A DNA stretch of 64,000 nt from Nomia melanderi (lineage: Eukaryota > Arthropoda > Insecta > Hymenoptera > Halictidae), in contig NC_134999.1 in assembly GCF_051020985.1 (NCBI RefSeq), positions 12,095,660-12,159,659 on the forward strand, given 5' to 3'. The translations under genes and the position numbers were made by a program. Shown here piece by piece: positions 24,603-36,601 of the stretch. The notes under the pieces were generated by a model that had not been told where the DNA came from, searched no databases, and saw only the letters and a program-made list of their open reading frames with translations. Every line of letters starts with the position of its first letter. Within the stretch, counting starts at the first letter, position 1.

Positions 24603-25609
24603 AATAACTCTTCGATTCTTTAAAAACATAGCAATAGAATCTAAACGAAAAACATATCCCTTGAAGTCTACGAGAACTGAGGTGAGATGGGAATAAATCA
24701 TAGGGAATATTCGTTGTGCACAAATCCTTGATATTCCTAGGATACCGGAGCGTTCATCGTGGCGCCCATATATTGTAACGGCTCGAAACAAGCGGAATTG
24801 ATTAAGGGGTGCAAAGGGATCGCGAAAATGGCCGCGGTACGGCGCGCATAACGTTGGAATTGGAGAACAAGGTTACGTAAACCCGGCGATAATGTCGCGG
24901 CGGACAGGAAAATCATGGTCGTGGCTTACTAAGCTATTGTTTGAATTCCTGTCGGCGCTTTGCGGTCGAGGATGGCAACGAGAATGGCAGAACGCCAGGC
25001 CGAGTCAAATACCCTTGTCCTATGCGCGCCTTCTTCGAACCGGCACTGTGCAGAGACGCGGGCGGATTTATGGTTAGCCGGCTTATTATTCGGTCACGCT
25101 AATGCTTTGTCGTGTAAACCGAGCGGAATTGCTCGATAGCGGCCGGCCGCCCTCTTATGTGCTTTAAAACACAGGGACGACAAAAAGGTTGCGGTCGTAT
25201 TGGTTCTGCGCCATGATCGATTAGGGTCGTCGAATTTCTCATTTACACTGTCATTTAGAACAGTTCCTTAACGATTTTGAAATACAACATTTATTTACAA
25301 TTGAAGGATTTATTTAAACGTCAACTTCAGGTAGATATAATCAATTATTCGTAAACTGTTCGATTAAGGTAAAGAAGAACATAAATGATAAGAAATATCA
25401 AAATATAAAGTTGTCTTGGGATCATTTGCGCACAGTGGAATTAAATAAAAACATTACTATTTTAATGTGTTTTTTCAATGGTCATTTAAAAGAAGGTTAT
25501 TAAACGCATTTTATTGTCATTGAAAAACTTGTAATCGGTTCTTCATTACAGTGAAGTGTCAACATGAAAATGGAGACAGTGTCAAAATGTAATTACGTTT
25601 TCTTCCTGT

Positions 25610-25819
25610 TTAACAGTAGGTTTACAGGACGCGTCAATGTGACGCACAGTGAATTTTATAAACGATATTTTGTAAATGCTTCATTCGATTTTGATCGATG
25701 CAATTGCAGGAATATGTATTTTAGTTTATTTTTAAGTCTCCGATGTCCAAAATCCAAATGAGCAAACATCAACTTTTCTAGAAACAATAGAATAAATTGT
25801 ACAATAAACCCAGTATTAA
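25610..25819. mobile_element. Family 3 TTAA element
   Basis: The left end TTAACAGTAGGTTTAC and the right end ATAAACCCAGTATTAA are inverted repeats with a few mismatches. The interior, including ACGCGTCA near the left end, GTGAATTTTATAAAC and CAATAGAATAAA, matches 33268-33492. Its right TTAA is also the left TTAA of the next element. Confidence 0.65.
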
Positions 25820-26008
25820 CACGCTGACTGCCACGAAAAACTTCAGTTCTAATTATTTGGCACACAGTTATTAGGTTACACTATGACCGAGTTATTTGTG
25901 TTATTAAACATTTTCATTCGCCGCCAGTCATCTCACGAATTATAATTGTTTTCGAGTAGTTTTGAAAGCTACGGTCATCGGTGACCACCGTGGCAGTCAA
26001 CGCGTTAA
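25816..26008. mobile_element. Family 2 TTAA element
   Basis: The left end is TTAACACGCTGACTGCCACG and the right end is CGTGGCAGTCAACGCGTTAA, an inverted repeat of 20 bases with one or two mismatches, with TTAA on both sides. GTCATCGGTGACC lies next to the right end. No coding capacity. Confidence 0.8.
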
Positions 26009-26483
26009 GCTAAATATAAAAAATTGTGTAAATACTCTGACGATGGAACGCACGCAGAACTGTGGAACGCGAATGAAGGGGAACGAAACGCCATTGCAAT
26101 CGTTCAGGACGCCGCGGCGCGCGTCTTGGCAAGATGAGTCACTAAGTGATTCTGCTGCACGTATAAGCGCACCAAGTAGTACGACCACACGTTTTGTCGC
26201 ACGTGTTGGCAACGCTTTGGCTCTGGCATTCACGTGCTTCCCCGCGGAACATTCGCATTCTAATTTAATAGAAGCGGCACCCGGCAAAGTGACACTTTGT
26301 GGCTCAAGCCTGCGCTCTATACACCGAATATTTATTGTTACACAATGTTGGTTACATAATTGCCGAGAGACCAACGCTCACAGTGAAATACACACGCGAC
26401 TCCCGGTATGCCGGGGTGTTAACGATTTTATGGGCAAGGGCGAAACTTGAATTTGGAATAGAAGCTTCCCTGCAAAACTTACT

Positions 26484-26672
26484 TTAACCCTTTGCACACT
26501 GAGTTCCTTTTGCATTTTCCTTTCGATAACTTCGTATTACTTGTATTGTTTCATTTGAAACGTATTTCGACAGACAATTGATAGGAAGGAGTGTAAACAA
26601 TTGTTTTTACTAATGCCATTGGAAATAGTACAATAACATAATACATTAATAAATTAGTCGTAAAAGGGTTAA
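26484..26672. mobile_element. Family 1 TTAA element
   Basis: The left end is TTAACCCTTTGCACACTGAG and the right end is TAGTCGTAAAAGGGTTAA; TTAA is present on both sides. Pairing is good over the first nine bases and weaker further in, so this is a somewhat diverged copy. Confidence 0.6.
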
Positions 26673-27532
26673 GAGAAAATCGAATTTGAGGAATCGTTGA
26701 ATGTATATTTACGTATTTGTTTATCTTTATCGAGGAATATTGTGTTTATCTTAAATTTAGGGTTTTTCTCACATTTTTCGTGTAACAATGTCTACACGAT
26801 AAAACTGTAATTAATCGTTGCTGTATTTAAAAAAAATAATGATTTATTGTTATTCATATTCATGAATGTTGATAGAATCTTCAGATTTATTTCGAAAATA
26901 CAAGATAATTAATTTTCCATTTCGTGTTTCTCTCGCGTGCTGCGTTTCTCCTTTATATAACGATCGTTTTTGTAAATATTATAGGAATGAAAAATCAACT
27001 TGCGATATTTCTGAAAAAAAGACGGAAAAAATTGTACGCGTTTGGTTTAAATTTCATGCAGATCGTTTCATGGCAAATCGAGCATTTTTTACCGTCGACG
27101 CGTAGGACTCCATGCATCTAAAAACGTTACAATGCATATGAAATATCTGGCCTGGAATTTGTTGAAAAACTCCGCGATATCTATTTTCCATGGAAATTGA
27201 ATTTTCATCGGAAACGAGTTTTTTGTTCCGAATAATTGAATTCATTATAAGTTTGACAATCATTTGCAATATTCGAGAGCTCGTCTGAAGCTCTTTGATT
27301 AAATTTTTCTGGTTGAAAGAGATTTCAATTCTGATTTTCATGTTTCATTCTGAACAAACAATTTTTGCGGAATGACTCGTACTCGTAGATTGAACATTTC
27401 AGTAATTGAATATGTATTTTGTTGAACGTCTTTTTGTGATCATGGGAAAGCGATTTACAGTAACCATTTAAAATCCTCTTTTCGTTCAGATGTGTTTAAT
27501 AAATTCCTGTTTTACTATTCCATTTAGCATCA

Positions 27533-27735
27533 TTAGCATTATTATGTTATTACTATTATTATTTAATATTATTTACTATTATTTATTATTTATTATTATT
27601 ATTTATTATTATTTATTATTATTTATTATTATTTATTATCGTTTACTATTATTTATTATGGTTTACTATTCTTCTTACTATTCTTATTACTACTATTACT
27701 ACTATTATCATTATGGTTTTATTTTATAATCTATA
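27533..27735. repeat. ATT-rich microsatellite
   Basis: About 200 bases made almost wholly of TTA/ATT units (TTATTATTTA and variants, later TTACTATTAC). The long hydrophobic Tyr/Ile reading frame through it is a product of the repeat and not a gene. Confidence 0.9.
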
Positions 27736-29949
27736 CATATAATTCCACAGTGTAACCATTCAAGTATTGTACAATAGAAAAACTAAAATTTGACGATAAT
27801 GGAATATCCTCCATTTTATCGTATGATGCAAAAAGATTAAAATTCGAGGCACGCCAGCTTGAAAGAAAATAAATTTCACTGTGCTACGATATTTCCCGAG
27901 AAAGCAGAGCAAGCTGGGAACACAATACTTTCGCGGCACACTGTACACACTCGCTTACGGTCCGCTCAATCGACCGATAATGCGATTTTCTCTTACATAA
28001 CGACCGCAGCTTATCCTATCATTGACGTTTGCCTTGATGAAGATCTTGGCCGTGGAGATCGCTGAAAATCCGTTTACGCGACCGTGAATGTATCGATAAC
28101 GTAAAAACATTTCGCTAATTATAGAGATCGACAAATAATTTTTATAAAATCTGCAACATATCATTTGAGATCCGTTTGCTAATGTAACAGTGGAAGTTAT
28201 TTTAGAAAAAATATTTACTTGGATATACGAACCGTAATAATATTTTCGTTGATAGTTTTCTTATTGACACGTGGATTGATTGACGTGCAATACGAACATT
28301 TGAGCCAGTCATTATCGCACGTCAGTCAGTATCAGTTGTAGCGAAAATATTGTCGGCCATTTCGAGCGGAACCCCCCGTTTCGTACAAAAAATAGATTCA
28401 AAGGATAAAATGTAAATTCTAGGGAAAAGCTTTATAAAATAAAATACGGCGAAGAAAACGGTAAACTCAAAAATAAAAGCAAATACTAACGTACAGATAC
28501 AGATGCAAATCTGACGTGTTTCAAGTGACGTTTCGCAAAGTTTGTTGAAAACTAATTTAACACGTTCGCGGGCAGTAAACATTTTAATGAGCTGCAAAAA
28601 TGCAGCTCGTTAATTACTCCGAGGGATAAGGTGCATAATAATTTCAAAAACTCAGGGCTACGTAGAATTAAATGCATGACAATGTGTCTTATAAATTTGA
28701 ATGTTTATAGCACTCATGTTGTTTTGTATCACACTGAAAATGAATGCTATAGCATTCACGTCTGCGAACGTATTAATTTTGCACGGTAATAGATTAAAAT
28801 ATTGTTTTAGCCTGATCAAACCTTCACGGATAAAGATGACGAACAATATTTTGCACAGACACAATCGAAAAAATTTGCTCGAACGTCAATTAGACATAGA
28901 AAATTTACTCTTTGACTAAAATTGTCATTTTAAATTGTTTAATCATAATTAAATATAGAAAGATATCTCAGACATTCTATATTTTTTTTGTCATTGATGC
29001 AAAAATTTAGTATCTACGAACATATAACATGGATTGTTTTATGCATATGCCGAAAGCTCGTTCACACGCGCGATACGTTCGAAAGAACATCGAATCTCCG
29101 TTTCTCCATCGCATCTGCCACATGAAAAAGAAACTAAATCGCCTCTATTCGCATGAAATGAAAACTCACCGTCTGCCACCATCTGCCGTGACTGTTCATG
29201 GATAAATTGGGTCAATCGCTTTCCGATCCTAATCCTGCTTGTGACGCATTATTCTTATTATCGTGCATATTTTTGACGAGTCATGGCAAAATGTACATTA
29301 AAAAATAGATCTAAATAAACAATATATTTTAACCCATAAACTTCATTTCTTTTAGAACAAAAGAAGAATTTAATATGACTATGATATTTTTGTATTTGAG
29401 ATAAATCTCTCGGAATAATATCATTCTAAAATTAGTCAATATTAATTTATATATATATATATATTATTATTATTATTATTTATATTTATATATATATATA
29501 TTAATTAATTTTTTCTGTTATAATTTAATTCATCTTATTCGCTAATAATGTTCAGTAGTGTATAAAATTAATAATTTGAATAATTTCTTCTAAGATAATA
29601 CATTTAATATCCTTAGAAGGCAAATATTAAAATAATTTTGCACATCAATGCACAACTATTATATTGAATTCTCAAAGATGGATACAACATACCCGACAGG
29701 TAATTGAAATATTCGTATCAGCGAGAATTTAGCGAAGATTCCACAGAAAGTATGCTTCCGATATTACCGTAGACTAAATTACATGCTTCAAAGTTTTCTT
29801 TCCCAATGGAATGCATTGAAACGATCGCCATGTTGGATTCTTCGGTTACGATGTATTCGATACCTGATAGCAATATTCATTTCACTGGAACCCAGCTCAA
29901 TATTGCCCTAAATGACCCTAAAATTCACATAAATTTCGTTTCAAATATA

Positions 29950-30485
29950 ATTATGGAAAAGCGCTCCATTAAAATTCAATTTGCTGCAACGATGCATACG
30001 TAAACTGCATTTTATCAACGTTAGAATTTGACAAACATTCTATACTTACAATTATCTTACAATCTTGTTATAAAAGGAATAGTGCGCCACTTATTGGAAA
30101 ATTTAAAGTGCATTTCTAATATCAGCACAATAATATGCATTTTATTAATGTAACAGCTTGATAAGTATCTTAAATTCACAATTATCACACCATCCTGTTA
30201 TAAAAAGAATAGTGCTCTACTGATTGGAAAATTCAAAGTACTTTTCTAATATCGGCACAAATTTAAATCGCATTAAAATTCAATTTGCTCAAACGATGCA
30301 CGGATAAAATGCATTTTATTAATGTAAGAGCTTGATAAGTATCTTAAATTCACAATTATCTTACCATCTTGTTATAAAAAGAATAGTGCTCTACTTATTG
30401 GAAAACTTAAAGTGCATTCTTAATATTGGCACAGATTTTAACTCGCATTAAAATTCAATTTTTCGCTACGATACACGATAAAATT
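29950..30485. repeat. Imperfect tandem array, units of about 130-175 bp
   Basis: Three successive units start at GCATTTTAT (30007, 30137 and 30311) and share CTTGATAAGTATCTTAAATT, TTGTTATAAAAAGAATAGTG and TTATTGGAAAA blocks. A fragment of the unit's end (ATTAAAATTCAATTTGCT) precedes the first at about 29966. Units differ mainly by presence or absence of a CGCATTAAAATTCAATTT segment. The array stops about 95 bases before the orphan exon at 30581. Confidence 0.8.
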
Positions 30486-30580
30486 GCCGTGTTGCAGTCT
30501 CGGTGCGCGAAACACGAGCCGCAGTATAATGAAATGAAGAGTTCACGGTTTAACGTCGACCTTGCGCTTCTTTTTCACAG

Positions 30581-30782
30581 TGGTTAATCAGCTCAAAGGG
30601 CGTCCACTGTTTTTTGTTGCTGCTGGAGGTGATAAGGAGCACAACTGCCTCGAAATGCAACCGAATGATAGACGGCACCACCATGCCCCGGTCGAACGCC
30701 GAAGGGAAATACCATCTTTTCATCACGCTGTTCAACCGAACGGAAATGGTTTTCTCGTATATGCCCAATACCAGATACAGCG
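30581..30782 (+). CDS. Candidate internal coding exon of an unidentified, possibly secreted protein (partial)
   Basis: The 202-base segment is preceded by a good acceptor (TTCTTTTTCACAG) and followed by a consensus donor (GCG then GTGAGT), and is more GC-rich than its surroundings. In phase 0 it reads WLISSKGVHCFLLLLEVI, then RSTTASKCNRMIDGTT, and ends YHLFITLFNRTEMVF and SYMPNTRYS. The front is hydrophobic and could be the core of a signal peptide if a start codon sits just upstream in an earlier exon. The nearest fitting candidate is the ATG immediately before a GTGAGT donor at 19852, but several upstream ATGs precede it. Both strands are open over most of the exon, so strand is inferred from the splice signals. 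I could not find the following exon or name the family. Confidence 0.45.
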
Positions 30783-33267
30783 GTGAGTGTGCTATTATTC
30801 ACATTTTATATACTTCAATTTTAGAAGCAAATGAAAGGCTTCTGCATCGAAGGCTTTGTTTAAAATTATCAATTACATTTTTCAGAGAATATCAATGAAC
30901 CTAAGGAATTCTTTTTGAAATTGGATTTCTGTGATTCTATGATTCACTGTAAAGTTTCCGAACTTTGCATTCAAGTTTGCATTCAAATAAAAATAAATTT
31001 AATAATTCAAATTTTTGTTTAGATCTTAATTCATTTGAAAAGACTTCTTTCAATTTTCTCGGTATCTATATAATAAGATGAATACAAATTGTCATATTGA
31101 AATTATATAATGAAATAATGACGATCATCGAATTTGAATATAAACGTCGAAAGCTTCAAGAACTTCAAATTTAATCCGACGTTTGATTCGAGGCGTGTCT
31201 GGCCGTAATCAGGAACACTTATATTAAAAAACGTCGATTTTCGCGCGTCGTACAGTCGCGGAAAATGATTAAATGACGTCCGTGTGTCGCGGAAGTAATA
31301 AAAAAAAATTCATTCACGCCAGGTTTGATAAATCGTGTAACCTGACTGTAATGAACTTCGCGAGGGTGAAAGTTGGGGGGACTTGATCCAAGTTCATTGA
31401 AACTTTTAATTCTCTTCGCCTCAACTTTGAATAGTTAGACAGATTCGCACCTAAGCTTCCAAATTGCTTGTTTGTATGATGGCTGCGATGAAGAGATTGC
31501 GCAGGTGCGTCGTTTTCAGCTGTTAACTAATTACTGGGATTTACGAAAATACAGGTGTGCCCGTTTAACGAGGTAACTAATTTTATTGGATCACCTTAAC
31601 CGTTGCACAAACGTCTGTCACACAAATAACGTCATTGAATACCGTGTTTCTTATTACGGAACCGTTTAACGGGCATTACAGTCGTTATATTAATTGCTCG
31701 TAACGATTATAATATCCTTGCTATTACAATGAACTGGTCTTCTTCTGTAAAGCTATTCTACTTTAAAATGTCTCATTGTATCATTTCATTCCTCGAGATA
31801 TTAATTGTCACACAATTTAAATAATTTATTAGCGTTGATATATTGAATTATATTTGTTAAAATAGAAGATTGAATAAAATTGTTATTATTCGAATATGGT
31901 TACCGAAAGACGATTATAATGTTCTCGTATGATTATTTAATAATTTGTTTATATGAAAAATATGCCAATTTTGTAGTAATGAATTTTTTGTAACTTTTTA
32001 TAAAGTTCATTAAACTAAGCAATTTCTGTTCGTCAGTCCACTACCATAATTCAACCAAGAACCATGTGACCATATTTCAGACTAACTCTATCTAGATTGC
32101 CAGCAGCGATTCCGGGTATTCGTGCAGTCACATTATCGATATATCTCGCGAACGGACGTCGTTGAACTCTGAATAGGCTCCGGGGAAGGATTTCTCACTG
32201 AGAACCGTTTCTTTCGAAGTTAATGGCAGCAATTATTGAAACAACCGGCGAAGTCCCACGTGTATCATTCTGCGCGACACATTGTTCTAGTTTATCCATT
32301 TTTAACAGTTTACCATTTATTACTAGTCTCCAAATCGGAAAGCGAAAAGTATGAACCACTTTGCTCTGCAAAACAAATAGTTATCTTGGCTGAAAAATGT
32401 TCATTGTTATATTTTATACATCGTACTAACTAACCTGAATTTTCTAAATACAAACAGTTGCTTTAATCTTCCTACACAAAGAATAAAAAATGTATATTTC
32501 CTCCTTGACTTCGATACAATTTCTACAATTCGAATGCGTACATTTTTCGATCATCGATACTCAATTATACTTCAATCACACCGAACAGAAATCTTCGTTT
32601 ATTATAAATTCGAGTTGATCATCCTCGTAAATTCCATCACAATTTCCAAATCAATTATAAATCATGTCTTCTTCAATCATCGATAGTCAACATACTCAAA
32701 CTTCATCCAACAAAAATTTCATTAGAAATATGACCAATAGACTTGGAATATTTATATATATATAATATTTATATTCTGAAACATTTTCAAGGAGATTAAT
32801 TCATTCAAAATGTTACAAAATCCACTACACTTTAAATACTTCACCTATTTCTTCTTAATCGTACGCATTCCGCGCATTCAATTTTGCATTATCAAACGTC
32901 CCATGAATACATAAAAGTCTAGAATCTAATCATCGCAACGCAGAAAGAAATATTTCGAATTTCCTCGGAACGGTGCAATTTATTCTAGCGATAAAAATGG
33001 CGTGAAAGCCGCAGCTCGGTCGCACATTGGCGCAGCCCGAAAACATCGAAGAATCGAACGGAAGCCGAACACCTTGAACGTCCCCGGAACCGGGCAAGGG
33101 AAGCGAGTGTTCGATAACGAAGAATTCATTGTTCCCCCGCGGGAGAGTCTATTGTCCGCCGTGATTTCATCGCGTTCTTCGGCGTCGCGACCGAGTCGGT
33201 GGTTACAGACGAATCGTTAACTTTATGCTTATGGTTATACGAAAAATATACACATGAATTATTGTCG

Positions 33268-33492
33268 TTAATGCTAGGTTTACGTAACGCGTCACACTTT
33301 GATGCACATTGAATTTTATGAACATTGTTTAGTTAATGTTTACGTCGATTTTGATTAATGTGATAAGACAAATGAGTATTTCAATCGTGTGTCTATGAAT
33401 CCCTAATTTCCAGAATCGAAATGAACGAAAATCAATTTTTCTAAGACCAATAGAATAAAGTGTATGATAAACGGCTGTAAACTTAGTGTTAA
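33268..33492. mobile_element. Family 3 TTAA element
   Basis: The left end TTAATGCTAGGTTTAC and the right end GTAAACTTAGTGTTAA are inverted repeats with TTAA on both sides. The interior aligns with 25610-25819 (shared blocks include GTTTAC then ACGCGTCA, GAATTTTAT, TCGATTTTGAT and CCAATAGAATAAA). About 225 bp, noncoding. Confidence 0.7.
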
Positions 33493-33589
33493 TACAAGTT
33501 TCAAGTCCATACGATTCTAGGTTATAATTTACAATTTCTGCTTTGACAAAATAAATTGATAACTAGTCATTTACTTTCAAAGTAGCATC

Positions 33590-33799
33590 TTAATCCTCTG
33601 CGCTCGATAGGCAACCTTGTCACTACTCGATTTAATGCAGTGAAACTGTACAGCTTTATATTTCATTCTAAACTTCACACAATGCATCAATATGTAAAAT
33701 ATTTCAATAACATAGCTACATACCTTAAAAAATATCGTTCGTGTCTCATAAGAAAATGTTAAATACTTCTAGTGAAAAACTTTCTGGTGCAAAGGGTTA
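33590..33799. mobile_element. Family 1 TTAA element
   Basis: The left end TTAATCCTCTGCGCTCGA and the right end CTTTCTGGTGCAAAGGGTTAG are diverged family 1 ends about 210 bp apart. It begins about 100 bp after a family 3 copy. No coding capacity. Confidence 0.55.
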
Positions 33800-34619
33800 G
33801 TATTTGACTATCAACTTTGAACTGGAATAACGTCAAATGTCCGAATTCAAAATTGGGCGTTTTCCTTCGTTCATTTGTCTTTATATCAATTCCTATATTT
33901 TCTGATTAATCAGTCGTTCAGTTTTCTTCTTTCCTTTTGTTTCTGTTTCAACTAAAACGAAATGCATCATCTAACTTGTTTACCTTTATTTTGTAGCCAG
34001 TTATTTCAAATCGTACACGGATATCGTGTATACTAATGTCATTAATTCCGTGAAATGGAACCTTTTATTTTTGCTATTTTGGCCACGTTTTCGGGCGAAT
34101 GGATCACTGTGCGTCGCCGCCGTAGCCGCCGTTGCACTCGGTGCATTCGTTGAACTGCATCCGCGCGCCGAGTTCTCACCTGGCCACCGGCCAGCATGTT
34201 ACGTAACGCATTAATTCACCGACTCGTCGCATTTGCATGAGTTAGTGGCCGTGGATCGTCGCCGACGGGGCGCGCGGCTTAGTTTTCGATAACTGCACGC
34301 GTGCCGCGAATATCGTTTTCATGATCCAGTGAATCGAACCTCGGAGTTAACCCTTTGCCCTCGTGTATCGAACGTGGCTCGATGTCAAATTTATTCTGTT
34401 ACCTTAACACTAACCGTCAAATGGCCAGTTTTAAAATTTGATTAAGTATTACGCGTTTTCTTTCGTTCATTTAACTTTGAACAGAACTGTCGGGCAGATC
34501 TAATATTTTCTGTAGTAAAAAGAATTGTTAAACAGAAATAGTAAATTACCCTTTGGTAATTGCTGAAGATTGTTCTAAATTATCATTTGGAATCTGGATT
34601 GTCATTATTACAGTAAGCA

Positions 34620-34855
34620 TTAATCCTTTGCACTTGAAAGTTTTTTGCTAGAAATAATCAACACTCTTTGATAAAATATAGACGATGGTCGTTGTGACTA
34701 ATAAAAGTAATTTAATCGATAAATTAAGGGACAAAAGTATTTTACTTTGATATTTCACATAGTGATGCGTTGTACGAAGTTTAGCGTTAAACATCAAACT
34801 TTATAATTTTACTGCATCAAACCATGTGGTGACTCTCCTAAGTGCAAAGGGTTAA
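34620..34855. mobile_element. Family 1 TTAA element
   Basis: The left end TTAATCCTTTGCACTTGAAA and the right end CTAAGTGCAAAGGGTTAA form an inverted repeat of about 16 bases with TTAA on both sides. GTTTTTTGCTAGAAATAATC after the left end resembles sequence inside the 18537 solitary end. Confidence 0.7.
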
Positions 34856-35959
34856 GATATTGATACGATCAATATAAGGTTTAAAAAGAATAAAGGTTTC
34901 AAAAGAATAAAATCTTTAAAACGTCATGCAAAAATGGCCGATATTTCTGTACCGTTGAAACTGACAAATAGATATCCTACTAACTTGTCCTATGAAAACA
35001 TCAAAATGGAATACCAGCTATTCTACATCGTCCATTTTAAAATGAAAATTTACCAATGTTTTTACAAGGGGATAAAAGCGCTGTCATTTCTAAATGAAAT
35101 ATTAATGCACCACAACGTTTCGGATGCAATCAAAAGTACCATAACGTTGTTAAATGTAAAACGACAGTTCTGTAAATGTTTTAAGTGAAGTAACGATCAA
35201 TCATTTTTTTTCCCCGACGAAAAGTAAATATTTTTCTATGTCGCTGCATGTGACAGATGAGAGTCGCAACGTTCTTTTGGAATGAAAAGCAACAACAACG
35301 CGGCAAGGCGGTTTCAAAGCTATAGCCAGTTTCCGCGGCAAGCTGCTTTAATCTCGAGGAGAAACTTTTAATCTTCTTTTGTCGGTAGAAAGTACTGATT
35401 GTTAGCGCACGACGCACAGAGGGAAAAGGACAATAGGACAGGGACAGTAGAAATTGTGGTTTATGATCTTCCCTCAAATCCAGACCCGGCGAAAAGAGTA
35501 ATGAACGGTAAGGACGTGGCGCAAACTAAATTCAGCTTTCCACCCTTCAGCAATTAAAGCCCGCCATTCTCCGCGTTCGCCCATTAAAAATAAAACGTCC
35601 GGCGCAGAGTCGGTTAACAGTTCTATTCAGCCGAGCCGCGGATAATCGATATATAAATGTATTGTTTACTAATGGGACGAAGCTGGGAATATTTCCCTTG
35701 CCTCGGTTTCAACAAGTAGATTCTGCTGAACACGATGTTTTTTATTGCTCAAAAATTTTCATGTTTCTCCATCGACGCGCTTCGTAAAAATAGAGGACAA
35801 TTTTGAATGGAAGAATGATCGCAGAAAAATATTTATGAAATGAAAATCGAATAAAGGAATCTAGTGTAATGGATTATAGGAAAATGATAATATTGTATGT
35901 ATTGTTATAATAGTTTTGTAATGAAATACATGGAAATTAGGTGTGTATGCAATAGATAA

Positions 35960-36601
35960 CACTGTGGAACAAATTTTGACCTATGTTACTTTTTGCAATA
36001 ACCACTATGTGTTTCTTATAGAGTTCCTTACTCTAAATACGAATCCGAAAACCAAATTGCTGGGTCAGGTCTAGTTTTCGAAAAAAACAGGTCACTTCTT
36101 ATATGTATATGTATAATGTTTAATTGTTTTATAAATTTTCATAATAGTTACGAGAAAGTTTTCACGATCGTCCTGTTTTAAATAATTTGATGTTTGTCTG
36201 CAGAATCCAATGGTGCACAGCAAATTCGTGTTGGCCAACCCACTTTTCGTAGAAATGTAACAGAAGTGCATACAAAGTACGCGCATCTACACTTTTTTAA
36301 ACTTTGATCATCGTTCACAAACATTTAATGATACGCAAAATTCAAAATTTTTATAACTACGTGATCGGGCAAGTCTCCTTTATTTTTTGCGACAAATTTT
36401 AACTGCCTATCGTTTTTAGTTTTCACGTAACACTTGGTTTCCTGAAAAATTCGACCGGTTTTACAGAACCCCAGTTTTTTCTAAAACTGGACCTAACCCA
36501 GCAATTTGGTTTCCGGATTCGTATTTAGGGTAAGGAACTTTATAAGGATCACATAGTGATTATTGCAAAAAGTAACATAGGTCAAAATTTGTTCCACAGT
36601 G
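35960..36601. mobile_element. Element with long (about 120 bp) terminal inverted repeats
   Basis: The first ~120 bases, starting CACTGTGGAACAAATTTTGA, recur as a reverse complement at 36478-36601 with only about ten differences. The repeat passes through ACCTATGTTACTTTTTGCAA and ACCAAATTGCTGGGT. The ends match the loose CACWRTG heptamer known from Transib elements, but flanking bases (GATAA and CAACT) do not show a clear target duplication. The 400-bp interior has no transposase, so this is a nonautonomous or fold-back element of uncertain superfamily. Confidence 0.8.

Larger units (their letters stand above)
18541..30580. other. Gene-poor stretch: AT-rich DNA, TTAA elements and GC-rich islands
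   Basis: No complete gene is supportable. GC/CpG-rich islands stand out at about 19570-19860, 24760-25250 and 26040-26460; the first ends in ACAATG followed directly by GTGAGT (19852-19860), a possible first exon. Several TTAA elements, an ATT-rich microsatellite and a tandem array are listed separately. Short open frames (for example 22946-23137 minus, 24063-24299 plus) have no recognisable domain. Confidence 0.4.

Noticed and set aside
27490..27729. Hydrophobic Tyr/Ile-rich frame resembling a membrane protein
   Set aside because: It is a translation of the ATT-rich microsatellite.
28585..28612. Short perfect hairpin GAGCTGCAAAAATGCAGCTC next to TTAACACGTTCGC
   Set aside because: An eight-base stem alone is common by chance, and no second family end was found to make it a transposable element or a terminator.
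30550..30768. Minus-strand 73-codon frame over the orphan exon
   Set aside because: It lacks splice sites at its borders on the minus strand, whereas the plus strand has a strong acceptor and donor exactly delimiting the GC-rich block.
30581..30782. Assignment of the orphan exon to a secreted phospholipase A2
   Set aside because: The MIDGTT/LFNRTEMVFSYMP region vaguely recalled the N-terminal part of insect group III enzymes, but no catalytic CxxHDxC exon is visible downstream and I cannot confirm it.
34934..35188. Plus-strand 84-codon frame with good ATG context
   Set aside because: The context (AAAATGG) is attractive, but there is no recognisable domain, no polyadenylation or promoter context, and it follows directly on a family 1 element.
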